Shown one piece after another: positions 1-11,115 of a stretch of DNA of 64,000 nucleotides. Under the pieces are notes generated by a model, which saw only the letters and a list, made by a program, of their open reading frames with translations, did not search any database and had not been told where the DNA came from. The DNA is from Asterias amurensis. Its lineage: Eukaryota; Echinodermata; Asteroidea; Forcipulatida; Asteriidae. Position numbers and translations under genes: made by a program. Numbering within the stretch: the stretch's first letter is position 1; each line of letters opens with the position of its first letter. The DNA is taken from positions 10,627,285-10,691,284 of the forward strand of contig NC_092651.1 of assembly GCF_032118995.1 (NCBI RefSeq). The letters are read 5' to 3'.

Positions 1-2190
1 GGCGACATTCCCCCTGATGGTTGACATATGCCAAGGGAACCTACCAGGATGGCTTGCCCTGTGATCTGCGCTGAAAAATGCTGGAGGGCATTGGGCCCGT
101 CAGCATTTCCTGGCATTGAGGAGGGTTGAAAGGTGTTCCTGGCTCCACATTCCTGCTATGTGACAGGCAAACATGGGAGCCGGTCGATCCACTGAAAGAG
201 CGACTGGGCCACCCGGGGGCTGGGGACCATTCTGTCTGGACAATCCAAACCCAAGAGAGGGCGTCAGTTGCAGCTTTCTCCCTTCTTGCGACGTAGAATG
301 CCAACAGAGCGTGCCCCTGGTGCCCCCTGGTCCGTACGCAAGCAGCCAATCCAAGTGCATGGACAGTTTATCGATCTGCCAAGCCTCAAGGTCATGACCC
401 CCTGCCCGGTCAACCAAATGAAAGAGCGACATGGGTCACCCGGGATCGGAGGGACCACTCTGTGGGGACAATCCAACCCTGAGAGAGGGCGTTGGCCGTA
501 GCATTCTCTCTTCCTGGGATGAAGACCGCTGACAGAGCAGTCCCCTGCTTTATGCACCATGGATTAGGTCAAAGGTCAGTGCGCACAGCCGAGTCGATCG
601 GGTGCCTCCCTTGTGGTTGACATACGCCACGACCACAGCATAGTCGTTAACGTATCAGGACGACTTGCCCCAGTATCTGTGCCCAGAAGTGCTAGAGGGC
701 ATTGCCAAACGCTGATGTGGATTGAAAGGTGTTCCAGGCCTCATACCCAAACTATGTGGTAAGGGTGAAGGGTTTAGTTGCCCCCAGCCATACAGAGACA
801 CATTGGTGACAGTGGTCAAGGACTGCCAGAGTGGTTGGAACACTCGACCCCATGTAAGGTTGGCTTCTACCATCAAACAAGGGGTGATCCAGCCTCTGGA
901 GCGAGTGTCAACTGTGACGTTTTTTACGTCGGGATGTGGATTGCTGTCATATCTGTCCCGTGCTGTAAAGCACCAGTGGATGAGGTCCCACGCTAGTGCA
1001 CACAGCCAGCCTGACTGAGTGCACCCCACAGTGACATTGTCGCATCTCACCAGGACTGCTGGTCCCCGATGTCTGTCTGGAAATATTGCAGAAGTTATTT
1101 CCTGGGCATTGATGTGAGACAATCAGTGTTTTGGACTCCACACATTCAAAATTTGTTGTGGTTCGAATGGTTGCCCCCCCCCCTGCAGGCTTTATTATTG
1201 AGCCTAGTATACAAAAACTCCTGAGACGAATAAACCTGTTGAGGGGTTTCAGGTTAATATTAATAGGCGCTACACGCAAAACCTCCTTCTTGGGGGTCAG
1301 GAAGAAAGATGGCATGAAGCCTGTCCGAGTCCCAAAACGGGGGACAATACAGACCACCTACTTCAGAAGGAGATAATTTATCTCCCCCCTCAAGGGGGGC
1401 AGCACCTTGCCAGCCGAGCAGTACAGGCAATGGCCGATTTGAGGGCAGCATCATCATATCAGGCGGTACAGCCACTTCCTCCTCCCACCCCAGTGCCAAT
1501 TAGTTGGAGACAGGGAGGAGAAAAGAATCAAATGGTACGCATACCATTGTGCGCTGAAGTGTCAATTTTCTGGGCTACGTCCTCATCAAGCTCCCAAGTC
1601 TTTCGATACTGCTGGCCAGCTCGTCCTCCTCGGCCAAGATGATTAAATCAGGGGGACGAGTTGCCCCTAGGAATGAGCACCACTACCCAATGGCCCAAAA
1701 AGCGTCATCGTGGTGCCCCAGTGAGTCGTTGTCTGACTCAAAGGACCAAACACGTCCAGGCTTATACCTGGCGGGATGCCAGCCCCATGAGCAGCCGTTA
1801 ACGGTCGATAGGCCCTGGGCAGAAGACTTGTGGCAGGGGGTGCTGCAAGCCTTGAGGGGGCTCCAGAGCACAGCTATCAGTGTGCTGGTGGACCCCACTG
1901 ATACTGTGTCACCAAACAGTGCATAATGGCTAGGGGCCCCCTCACGGGAGGCTGAGTCATGTGGACCCTTGCCTGTATCATCACAATGGCCCAAAAGGGT
2001 CACCACACCAGTGAGAGAAACCACTTAAGCTCAAAGAAGAGCAGCAAGAATGGCAGGACTCTTTTCCAGAGCATCTCAAAGAGGTCTCTGAGAATGGCTC
2101 TGATGTCACCTGTGTGACAGGGATGCCCGAACAAACAGTAAAACGAACTGTAGAGAGCGGGCCCTCGGAGCGTAACACTCCCTGTTTCCA
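1..2190 (-). mobile_element. Fossil DIRS/gypsy-like retroelement fragment (RT and RNase H remnants)
   Basis: Minus-strand reading frames hold recognisable scraps of a retroelement pol region. A reverse-transcriptase-like stretch lies near 1200-1370 (an NLKPLNRFI-type motif). An RNase H-like stretch lies near 1000-1120 (VLVRCDN, then LCALAWDL). Sequence at 1-640 belongs to the same roughly 347 bp RNase H-derived unit that forms the tandem array further right. The spacing and motif style fit DIRS-type tyrosine-recombinase elements best, with Ty3/gypsy as the alternative. It is a broken fossil with many breaks, truncated by the window edge, and looks old. No terminal repeats were identified. The part at 1400-2190 is less certain and may be upstream gag-like or unrelated sequence. 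Confidence 0.6.
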
Positions 2191-2199
2191 ATTGCCTGG

Positions 2200-3110
2200 G
2201 TCGCAGGAAACATCAGCAGAACTCCCAACTAAGTGTCAAAGGGATCGAGAAGATTGGTGATTCCATTGCACAAAAAACATCAGCTACACTGAAGTAGATC
2301 ACAACTCCAATGAAAACATCCAAGGGTTGTCGATGACATAAACACATGAAAACCTAAGCTTCAGTGATAGAGACTATGACTTAACCCTAATAAAACATCT
2401 CCATTGAAAAAACCATAATATTTAGTCCCAAGGTATCATCAGAAGGGTTCAAGAATAACAAGAAAGTAGCAAGAACATGACTGAAATTTAGAAGAATACG
2501 ATTTAGTTAAAACAAAACGTCCAAAGGGTTTATGTCCCAGAAAACATCCAAAGATTGGGAGAAGAAAACGACAAAGTTACATGAAAAACACAGCCACATT
2601 GGAAGAAACTGCAACTTATCACCAAGTATTTAAAGAGCATACAGAGTTTTCCAAGAAAACACCACAGGCCCACATAGACATGTATTATAAGAATATGAAT
2701 TAGTCCAAGGAAAACTACCAGGCAGAAGAGGGATGACTAAATGACATGAAATCCAACTTATTTTTTACAGAAAGCGACTAAATTGCATGACAAAATAACA
2801 GCTGCACATTTAAGGAGAATGTGACTTAATCCCAATAAGGGCTGAAGAAAATAACAGCAAAATTCTTTCTCAACTTGAGAGTGTTTTTAAAGTAGCACCA
2901 AAACATCTCCTAAAAACTTTTAACACCTGGTTCATTGAATACATTGACAAGAAGTTGTGACTAAAGTCAAACGAAGACATATGAAACCGTTTTACAACAA
3001 AAACACCAAAGTGGCCCTAATACAACTGGAGCAAAGGACTTAGTCCCACCAAAACATCCATGGGTTCAATTAGAATGACAACAAAGTAATGAACATGTTT
3101 AATATTCAGC
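2200..3110. repeat. AT-rich stretch with degenerate recurring motifs
   Basis: There is no credible coding region. Loose motifs recur, such as AAAACATCCA (near 2310, 2540 and 3050) and variants of GAATATGACTTAGTCCC (near 2365, 2495, 2612, 2688, 2822, 2955 and 3035). Their irregular spacing of about 75-135 bp suggests a very degraded tandem repeat or an old unidentified element. Confidence 0.3.
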
Positions 3111-3115
3111 TTTAA

Positions 3116-3484
3116 AGGCACTGGACACTATCGGTAATTACTGAAAATAATTGTTACCATAAAAACTTACTTAGTTAGGAGCAATGGAGATCTGTTGATG
3201 GTAGAAAAAACATTTGAGAGTAACCGCTCTCTTTGAAATAACGTAGTTCTTGAGAAAGATTTAATTTTGCACTGAAATAATAAAAGACTTCAGCTGAATC
3301 CTTTTATTATGCAACTGAAAGCGCACAAAAATGATGCAACAAGGGTGTTTTTATTTTCAGTATTCTCTTGCGAATTTGATGAACAAAAGTGCAAAGAATT
3401 TCACTTTTGTTACTTTATGTATATGTTGGGATTCACCAAGTGACAATATCTGTCTTCATTAATTACTAAACATGTCCAGTGCCT
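3116..3484 (+). mobile_element. TTAA-flanked MITE, family A
   Basis: This is a roughly 370 bp foldback element. It starts AGGCACTGGACACTATCGG and ends with the reverse of that sequence, in TTAA context. Internal landmarks are shared by the other family A copies: a TAAAAACTTACTT block, an ATAATAAAAGACTTCAG hairpin centre, and an ACTTTATGTATATGTTGGGAT block near the right end. The TTAA target and AGG/CCT ends suggest piggyBac-type mobilisation, which is an inference. There is no coding capacity. Confidence 0.75.
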
Positions 3485-3580
3485 TAAAACAATGGACACT
3501 ATACAGAGTATTAGATAACATCACTATCCTAGATGCTTGCATACCAAACAATAATATGCTTGCTTACACTACTAGTTTAA

Positions 3581-3926
3581 ATTCACTGGACACTATTGGT
3601 AATTACTCAAACAAACTGTTAGCATAAAAACTTACTTGTTAATGAGCAACAGAGAGCTGTTGATGGTACAAAACAAAACACTGTGAGAAGCGTCTCCCTC
3701 TATTCCTAGTTTTTTTAGAGGTAATTTCTAGCTCAAATAATAAAAGACTTCAGGCCTGAAGCCTTTTAATGTGTCTGAAAGCACACAAATTTATGTAAAA
3801 AATGTTTTTTCTTATATTATTCTGTTGTAACTGTCAAAATTTTCACAGATTTGTCATTTAATGCATATATTGGGTACACAAAGTGGGAATACTGCTTTTT
3901 GGCATTACTAACGGTGTCCAGTGCAT
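3581..3926 (+). mobile_element. TTAA-flanked MITE, family A (second copy)
   Basis: This is a direct-orientation copy lying about 95 bp after the previous one. The left end reads ATTCACTGGACACTATTGG after TTTAA, and the right end GTGTCCAGTGCAT before TTTAA. The central hairpin (AGACTTCAGGCCTGAAGCCT) is nearly palindromic. Confidence 0.75.
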
Positions 3927-3988
3927 TTAAATCCCCACAGTAGTGTGGATGGGTCTATGATTGAATACTTAATGGTAGAGTTGAACTA

Positions 3989-4300
3989 CTAATGTTCATA
4001 ATCCCTATGCCGCCAGGCAATATTGATAAGACTTTTACAAACAATAGGGCCCACGATGATGTCTTCTTTTCTATGAGCCCTTAAACTACAAAAAAGTTCA
4101 GCAATGTGGCGCTGCTCAGCAGTTCGAAGCGAGTTTTGCATAGTTAACGGATGATGTGACCAACTTGGATACAGGGGAATAGGTAATAAACATCCCCCTA
4201 TATAACAAGCTGCTGTCGTGACCAGAACAGGGCAATCAGGAGAACCCTGCTCGATCTTGGTCAAAACCTGTGGAATGAGGAGGATGGGCCAGCAGCCCAA
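3989..4300 (-). mobile_element. Fossil retroelement pol tail flanking the satellite array
   Basis: A minus-strand frame contains VLTKIEQGSPDCPVLV, resembling the segment downstream of RNase H in DIRS/gypsy-like pol proteins. It sits on the 3' side (in minus-strand sense) of the RNase H-derived array, as expected if the array grew inside one insertion. It is broken and short. The family call is an inference. Confidence 0.45.
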
Positions 4301-7300
4301 CCCAGTGCATGGACAGTGCGTTGCTCTGCCTTGCCTTGGTGACAATGCCCCTGGCACAGTAGATTGGCAGCTGATTGCTTTACAGCAGAGGCAAACATGG
4401 GAGCCAGTTGATCAACTGAAAGAGCGACTAGGACATCCTAGGGCAGGGGACAATTCTGTTGGGACAATCTAACCCAAAAAGAGGTCTGCGGCCGCAACGT
4501 TCTCCCTTCTTGGGATGTAGACTGCCGACAGAGCGGTCCCCTGGTGCCCCCCTGGTCCGATGGGGTGTCCCCTGGTGGTTGACATATCTATGACCATAGC
4601 GTTGTCGGAACGTACCAGAATGGCTTGCCCCGTTATCTGCGCCCTAAAGTGCTGAAGGGCATTGCGACCCGTCAGCATTCCCAGGCATTGAGGTGGGTTG
4701 AAAGGTGTGCAAGGACCCACTCCGCTGCTTTGTGAAAGGCAAACATGGGAGTCGGTCGATCAACTGAAAGAGCGACTGAAAGACTGACTGGGCCATCCTG
4801 GGGCAGGGGACAATTCTGTCGGGACAATCCAACCCAAAGATAGGGATTTGGCCGCAACATTCTCCCTTCTTGGGAAGTAGACTGCTGACAGAGCTGTGCC
4901 CTGGTGCCCCACTGGCCCTGGTGGTCGGCATACACCATAACCATAGCGTTGTCGAAACATACCAGGATGGCTTGCCCCGTTATCTGTGCCCAAAAGTGCT
5001 GGAGGGCATTGCGGCCCATTAGCATTCCCAGGCATTGAGGTGGGATGAAAGGTGTTCATGACAGGCAAACATGGAAGCCGATCAATTGACTAAAAGACCC
5101 ATGGGCAGGGGACAAGTCTGTTGTGACAATCCGACCCCGAGAGAGGGCTTCGACAGCAACATTATCCTTTTTTTCAGGATGTAGACTGCCGACTAAGCGG
5201 TCCCCTGTCGGAAACACCCCAACCCAAGAAAGGCATAGACCGCAACATTCTGGAGGGTATTGCGCCCTGTCAGTTTTTCCAGGCATTGAGGCATGTTGAG
5301 AGATGTTCCTGGCCCCACACCACTGCTATGTGACAGGCAAACATGGTAGCCAATCAATTGACTGAAAGAGCGAGTGGGCTGACCGAGGGCTGGGGACCAT
5401 TCTGTTGTGACAATCCAACCCCAAGAGAGGCATCGGCCGCAACATTCTCCCCTCTTGGGATGTAGACCACTGATAGAGCGGTCCCCTGGTGCCTTTTGGT
5501 CCGACCGGATGCCCCCTGGTGGTTGACATACGCCATGATTATAGCGTTATGAAACGTACCAGGATGACTGCCCCATTATCTGTGCCCGAAAGTGTTGGAG
5601 GGCATTGCGCCCTGTTAGCATTTCAAGGCATTGAGGTGGGTAAAAAGATGTTCCTGGCCCCACACAACTGCTTTGTGACAGGCAAACATGGGAGCCGATC
5701 GAGCGACTGAAAGAGCGACTGGGCCAACCGAGGACAGGGGAGCATTCTGTTGTGACAATCCAACCCCAAGAGAGGCATCGGCCGCAACATTCTCCCCTCT
5801 TCGGATGTAGACCGCCGACAGAGCGGTCCTCGCTGGTGCCGCCTGGTCCAACCGGATGCCCCCTGGTGGTTGACATACGCCATGACCATAGCATTGTTGG
5901 AACATACCAGGATGGCTTGCCCCGTTATCTGCGCCCGAAATGGATGGAGGGCATAGCGCCCTGTCAGCATTTCCAGGCATTGAGGTGGGTTGAAAGATGT
6001 TCCTGTCACACACAACTGCTGTGTGACAAGCAAACATGGGAGCCATTTGTCGACTCAAAGAGCCATTTGGCCACACGGGGTCAGGGGCGGGGGACCATTC
6101 TGTCGTGACAATCCAACCCCAAGAGAGGCATCGGCCGCAACATTCTCCCCTTTTGGGATGTAGGCCACCGACGGAGCAATCCCCTGGTGCCCCCTGGTTC
6201 AACCGGATGCCCCTTGGGGGTTGAAATATGCCATGACCATAGCATTATGAAACGTACCGGGATGACTTACCCCATTATCTGTGCCCGAAAGTGTTGGAGG
6301 GCATTGCGCCCTACAAGCATTTCAAGGCATTGAGGTGGGTTAAAGGGTGTTCCTGGCACACACAACTGCTGTGTGACAAGCAAACATGGGAGCCGATCTA
6401 TCAACTGAATAAGCGACTGGGCCGACCGGGGGCAGGGGACCATTCTGTTGTGACAATCCAACCCTAAGAGGCATCAGCCGCAACATTCTCCCCTCTTGGG
6501 AAGTAGACTGCCGTCAGAGTTGTCCCCTTGTGCCCCCTGGTCCAACCGGATGCCCCCTGGTGGTTGACATACACCATGACCATAGCGTTGTTGGAACATT
6601 CGGGACTGCTTGCCCCATTATCTGCGCCCCAAAGTGATGGAGGGCATTGCGCCCTGTCAGCATTTCCAGGCAATGAGGTGGGTTGAAAGGTGTTCCTGGC
6701 CCCACACCACTGCTATGTGACAGGCAAACATAGGAGCCAGTTGTTGACTGAAAGAGTGTCCTGGCCACCCGGGTCAGGGGCAGGAGACCATTCTGTCGTG
6801 AAAATCCAACCCCAAGAGAGGCATTGGCCGCAACATTCTCCCCTTTTGGGATGTAGACCACCGACAGAGTGGTTCCCCTGGTGCCCCATGGTCCGACCGG
6901 ATGCCCCCTGGTGGTGACATACGCCATGACCATAGCGTTATGAAACGTACCAGGATGACTTGCCCCATTATCTGTGCCCGAAAGTGTTGGAGGGCATTGC
7001 GCGCTGTCAGCATTTCAGGGCATTGAGGTGGGTTAAAAGATGTTCCTGGCCCCACACAACTGCTATGTGACAGGCACACACAGCAGCCGGTCATTCAACT
7101 GAAAGAGCGACTGGGCCGACCCGGGGCAGGGGACCATTCTGTTGTGACAATCACACCCCAAGAGAGGCATCGGCCGCAACATTCTCCCCTCTCGGGATGT
7201 AGACCGCCGACAGAGCGATCCCCTTGTGCCCCCTGGTCCAACCGGATGCCCCCTGGTGGTTGACATACGCCATGACCATAGCGTTGTTGGAACTGACCAG

Positions 7301-9150
7301 GATGACTTGCCCCATTATCTGTGCCCGAAAGTGCTGGAGGGTATTGCGCCCTGTCAACTTTCCAGGCATTGAGGCGGGTTGAAAGATGTTCCTGGCCCCA
7401 CACCACTGCTTTGACAGGCAAACATTGGAGCCAGTTGATCCGCTGAAAGAGCGACTGGGCTTTCCAGGGGTATGGATCATTCTGTGGTGACAATCGAACC
7501 CAAAGAGAGGCATCGGCCGCAACATTCTCCCCTCTTGGGATGTAGACCGCCAACAAAGTGGTCCCCTGGTGCCCCCTGGTCAGACCAGATGACCCCTGGT
7601 GGTTGACGTACGCCATGACCATAGCGTTATGAAACGTACCAGGATGACTTGCCCCGTTATCTGTGCCCGAAAGTGTTGGAGGGCATTGCGCCCTGTCAGC
7701 ATTTCACGGCATTGAGTTGGGTTAAAAGATGTTCCTGGCCCCACACAACTGCCATGTGACAGCAAACATGGGAACTGATCAATCGACTGAAAGAGCGACT
7801 GGTCCGAAAGGGGGCAGGGGACCATTCTGTTGTGACAATCCAACCTCAGGAGAGGCACCGGCCACAACATTCTCCCCTTTTGGGATGTAGACCGCCGACG
7901 AAGCGGTCTCCTTGTGCCCCTTGGTCCGACCGGATGCCCCCTGATGGTTGACATCTGCCATGACCATAGCGTTGTTGGAACATACCAGAATGGCTTGACC
8001 GGTTATCTTTGCCCGAAAGTGATTGAGGGCATTGTGCCCTGTCAGCATTTCCAGGCATTGAGGTGGGTTGAAAGATGTTCCTGGCCCAACACCACTGCTA
8101 TGTGACAGGCAAACACGGGAGCCAGTTGTCGACTGAAAGAGCAACTTGGCCACCCAGGCCAGGGCCTGGGGACCATTCTGTCGTGACAATCCAAACCCAA
8201 GAGAGGCTTCGGCCGCAACATTCTCCCCTTTTTGGGATGTAGGCCATCAACAGAGCAGTCCCCATGTGCCCCCCTGGTCCGACCAGATGCCCCCTGGTGG
8301 TTGACATACTATGACTATAGCATTATGAAGCGTACCAGGATGACTTGCCCCATTATCTGTGCCCGAAACTGCTGGAGGGTTTTGCGCCCTGTCAGCTTTT
8401 CCAGGCATTGAGGCAGGTTGAAAGTTGCCCTGGCCCTATAGCACTGCTTTATGACAGGCAAACATGAGAGCCGGTCAATCGACTGAAAGAGCAACTTGGA
8501 CAGCAGGGGCCAGGGAATTATTCTGTCAGGACAATTCAACCCGAGAGAGGCATCCACTGAAACATTCTCCCCTCTTGGGATGTAGACCGCCGACAGAGTT
8601 GTCCCCTGGTGCCCCCTGGTCTGACCGGATGCCCCCTGGTGGTAGACATACGCCATGACCATAGCGTTATGAAATGACCAGGATGACCTGCCCCATTACC
8701 TGTGCCCCAAAGTGTTGGAGGGCATAGGGCCCTGTCAGCATTTCAAGGCATTGAGGTTGGGTAAAAGATGTTCATGGCCCCACACAACTGCTATGTGACA
8801 GGCACACAAGGGAGCCGGTCATTCAACTGAAAGAGCGAATGGGCCGACCGAGGGCAGGGGATCATTCTGTTGTGACAATCCAACCCCAAGAGAGGCATCG
8901 GCAGGATGACCCCCGGTTGTTGACATACGCCATGACCATAGCGTTGTGGTACAAACCAGGATGGCTTGCGCCGTTATCTGTGCCGGAGAGTGCTGGAGGG
9001 CAATGTGCCCCATCAGCGCTTAACAAGCATTGAGGTGGGTTGAAACCCCGAGAGAGGCATCAGCTGCATCATTTTCCCCTTTTGGGGCAAAGACCGCCGA
9101 CAGAGCAGTCCCCTGGTGCCCACTGGTCCCACGGGATGCCCCCTCGTTGT
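4230..9150 (-). repeat. Tandem satellite of ~347 bp units derived from a retroelement RNase H segment
   Basis: About 14 units of roughly 347 bp run head to tail. A recurring plus-strand anchor (GTTGACATACGCCATGACC and variants) falls near 4578, 4921, 5521, 5868, 6220, 6562, 6912, 7259, 7607, 7948, 8300, 8643, 8918 and 9140. The spacings are mostly 341-352 bp, with one shortened unit near 8643-8918 and a rearranged stretch near 5060-5290. Read on the minus strand, the units resemble an RNase H core (VLVCSNNAMVMAYVNHQG, then AVYIPRGENVAAD) from a DIRS/gypsy-like element. Every unit looks coding-dead. Many long open frames on the minus strand are echoes of this repeat, not host genes. Confidence 0.85.
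5290..8400. repeat. Dimeric higher-order repeat (~694 bp) inside the satellite
   Basis: Consecutive units alternate between two types. Type A has GTTATGAAACGTACC, then CATTTCAAGG (or a close variant), then GGTTAAAAGATG; it occurs near 5545, 6241, 6936, 7625 and 8320. Type B has GTTGTTGGAACATACC, then TTTCCAGGCA, then GGTTGAAAG; it occurs near 5891, 6584, 7281 and 7970. Same-type spacing is 689-697 bp. The alternation breaks near 8320-8660, where A-like and mixed units become adjacent. Confidence 0.8.
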
Positions 9151-9640
9151 TGCTTGTCTGAGCCGAAGAAGACTCGTCAGAGCTTGACGCTGAATGTCAA
9201 GGTTTTACTTATCAAAAAATCTGTGGACACAGAAATTAACAACTGCACCCGTCATGTAGCTAAGAGAAAAGTGGAAGTCTCATGGCCCATTGTGGGTAAG
9301 ACGGTTAAGGGAGCAATATAGCCTGGCGTCATAGGGAATATGCAAATTAATAGTTTGACTCAATCCATGAAAAATTTCATAAGGAAGCTTACGGTTCCAT
9401 TATCACATGTCGTACAAGTTGTTCATCCTTGTTGATAGCATGTCACATCTGTCTTGATCAAACACTTCCAGGCAAGTTCGTGCAGATCTTGAGCCAAATA
9501 GCAGGTAACAGTTTAGGTTAGTTTTGGGTTCTTCTTCACGTCCAGTCTACAAATGAAAATAAACATTCATAAATACCTCAGACAGTTTCGCTATTCCTAT
9601 TGGTGGAGAGCGTGTCACGTGGGTGTGTATATGTGGGTTT
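9150..9640. other. Unassigned spacer
   Basis: This stretch leads out of the satellite. There is no convincing coding frame, RNA or repeat family. The open frame through 9040-9321 begins inside a satellite unit and continues into non-repetitive sequence, and is treated as chance. Confidence 0.4.
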
Positions 9641-9937
9641 GTTTATGACCGGTAAAAAGTGTTAACTCATGGGCGTGACATGCAACCTTGCACCTGTTAT
9701 TATAAGACTGTTTCTTCATTCCTATTGGTCGAGAGCAACAGCTGAAACGGTTGTGCCACATCACATGATACGCGCGACGCGCACAGCATTCCCTTATAAG
9801 GAGTTGTTTACCCGAGGGTGGCGGAGGGCTTTACCATTTCATAGCTGGAGGGGTGTTGTATAGAAAGAAATAATTTAACAACTATAATTTTGCATTTACT
9901 TTACTTTTTCACCAAAAAGTGATGATGTTTTTGACCG

Positions 9938-10070
9938 AAAAGGAATCAAAGTGTGTTGAATCGGTTTTTAACTAGTGGTTTTACTTCGTCTCGGTAAAAC
10001 TACCAAGCACCAGGCCTCGTTGGGATTAAACCACTAGTTGAAAACCTCTTCACCACACATTGATTCCCTT
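9938..10070. repeat. Imperfect inverted repeat (foldback)
   Basis: The left arm near 9941-9985 (GGAATCAAAGTGTGTTGAA, then TTAACTAGTGGTTT) is mirrored by the right arm near 10025-10068 (AAACCACTAGTTGAAAAC, then CACACATTGATTCC). The loop is about 40 bp. It is probably a small foldback transposon remnant. Confidence 0.6.
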
Positions 10071-10869
10071 ATTAAGACACTTTAATAATAATAATCATTT
10101 TTAAACAATTTTTGACACAAACTTTACACCAATGAAAAAAAATCTGCACCTTTACAGACCCTCCCTTGGGTTTAGAGAGACACAAATTCCAATCATTCGT
10201 TGGCAGTAGTTTGGGTCAAGAGCAATGGTACCAATAATTTGTGACAGTAATAAGGTCAAGAGCACAAATACCAATCAATCGTTAACAGTAGAAGGGGCAA
10301 GGCGAATGTATCAGACAATTAATGATGTTACAAAAGATCAAGAGCAAAGATGCCAGTTCTTTGTCAACAGCAATAGTGGTTAAAAAGCAATTACACAAAA
10401 CTTACGCAACAGCAATAGGGATTAAGATCTTTGACAGTAATCAGGGAAAACAGGCCAAGAGTTTCATCTTTGAACGGCAAGGGCATATTCATTTCCAAAG
10501 GGCACTTCCATTGGAATATTTTTAAGTCAATGGGAAACTTTTGAAGAGCATCAAGTTATTTTTCATTTTTCTTATTATGTAAGGTCCTACCAAAGGGCTA
10601 AAATAAAATTTGAATTTGTGTACCTTGTTTCCAGTCATCACAATCAGCCATCCGTCCAATATAGTTGACTCTGCTTTGGATCCAGGTCATAGTGAGGACA
10701 TGACACTGATGATTAAGGCGCTACCTCAATAATGACACTCATCGTACTAAGTGGTTGACTTCTTGTGTAAAAGGTGTCCTTCAGAGATGTAATTGTAATG
10801 TCATCTTGCAGATGTGTTTTTCTGTAATACGAAAGTGTTTTGTTTTAATTAAGAATGTTTTTTTTTTAC

Positions 10870-11115
10870 AAACAGACTTTCTTCTTCATTGAGAAAGATG
10901 CAAACTTTACATCAATAAGAAAAATCTGTGCTGTCACAAACTTTCACCTGCGTTAAGAGTGACGCAAACCCAACATCTATAAATAAAAAATTTGTGCCGT
11001 CACACAGACTTTCTCCTGCTTTGAGAGAGACACAAACTTTAAACCAATGACAAAAATCTGTGCCATCACAGACTTTCTCCTGGGTTTAGAGAGATGCAAA
11101 CTCTGAACATTCGTT
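10870..11115 (+). repeat. Nested ~64-73 bp minisatellite blocks (first of four main clusters)
   Basis: Imperfect copies of CAGACTTTCTCCTGGGTTTA followed by GAGAGATGCAAACTC and ATCTGTGCCATCAC are spaced about 64-73 bp apart. The same short repeats recur at about 11925-12140, 13420-13640 and 14455-14610 within the larger 1.5 kb units, with a partial block at 10125-10190. The open frames at 11918-12151 and 13418-13651 simply read through them. Confidence 0.65.

Noticed and set aside
41-9033. Many long minus-strand open frames as host protein genes
   Set aside because: They repeat every ~347 bp in shifted frames and look like pieces of one retroelement segment; they are satellite echoes.
4230-9150. 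CRISPR-like array
   Set aside because: The units are ~347 bp with no short-repeat/unique-spacer alternation, and the genome is eukaryotic.
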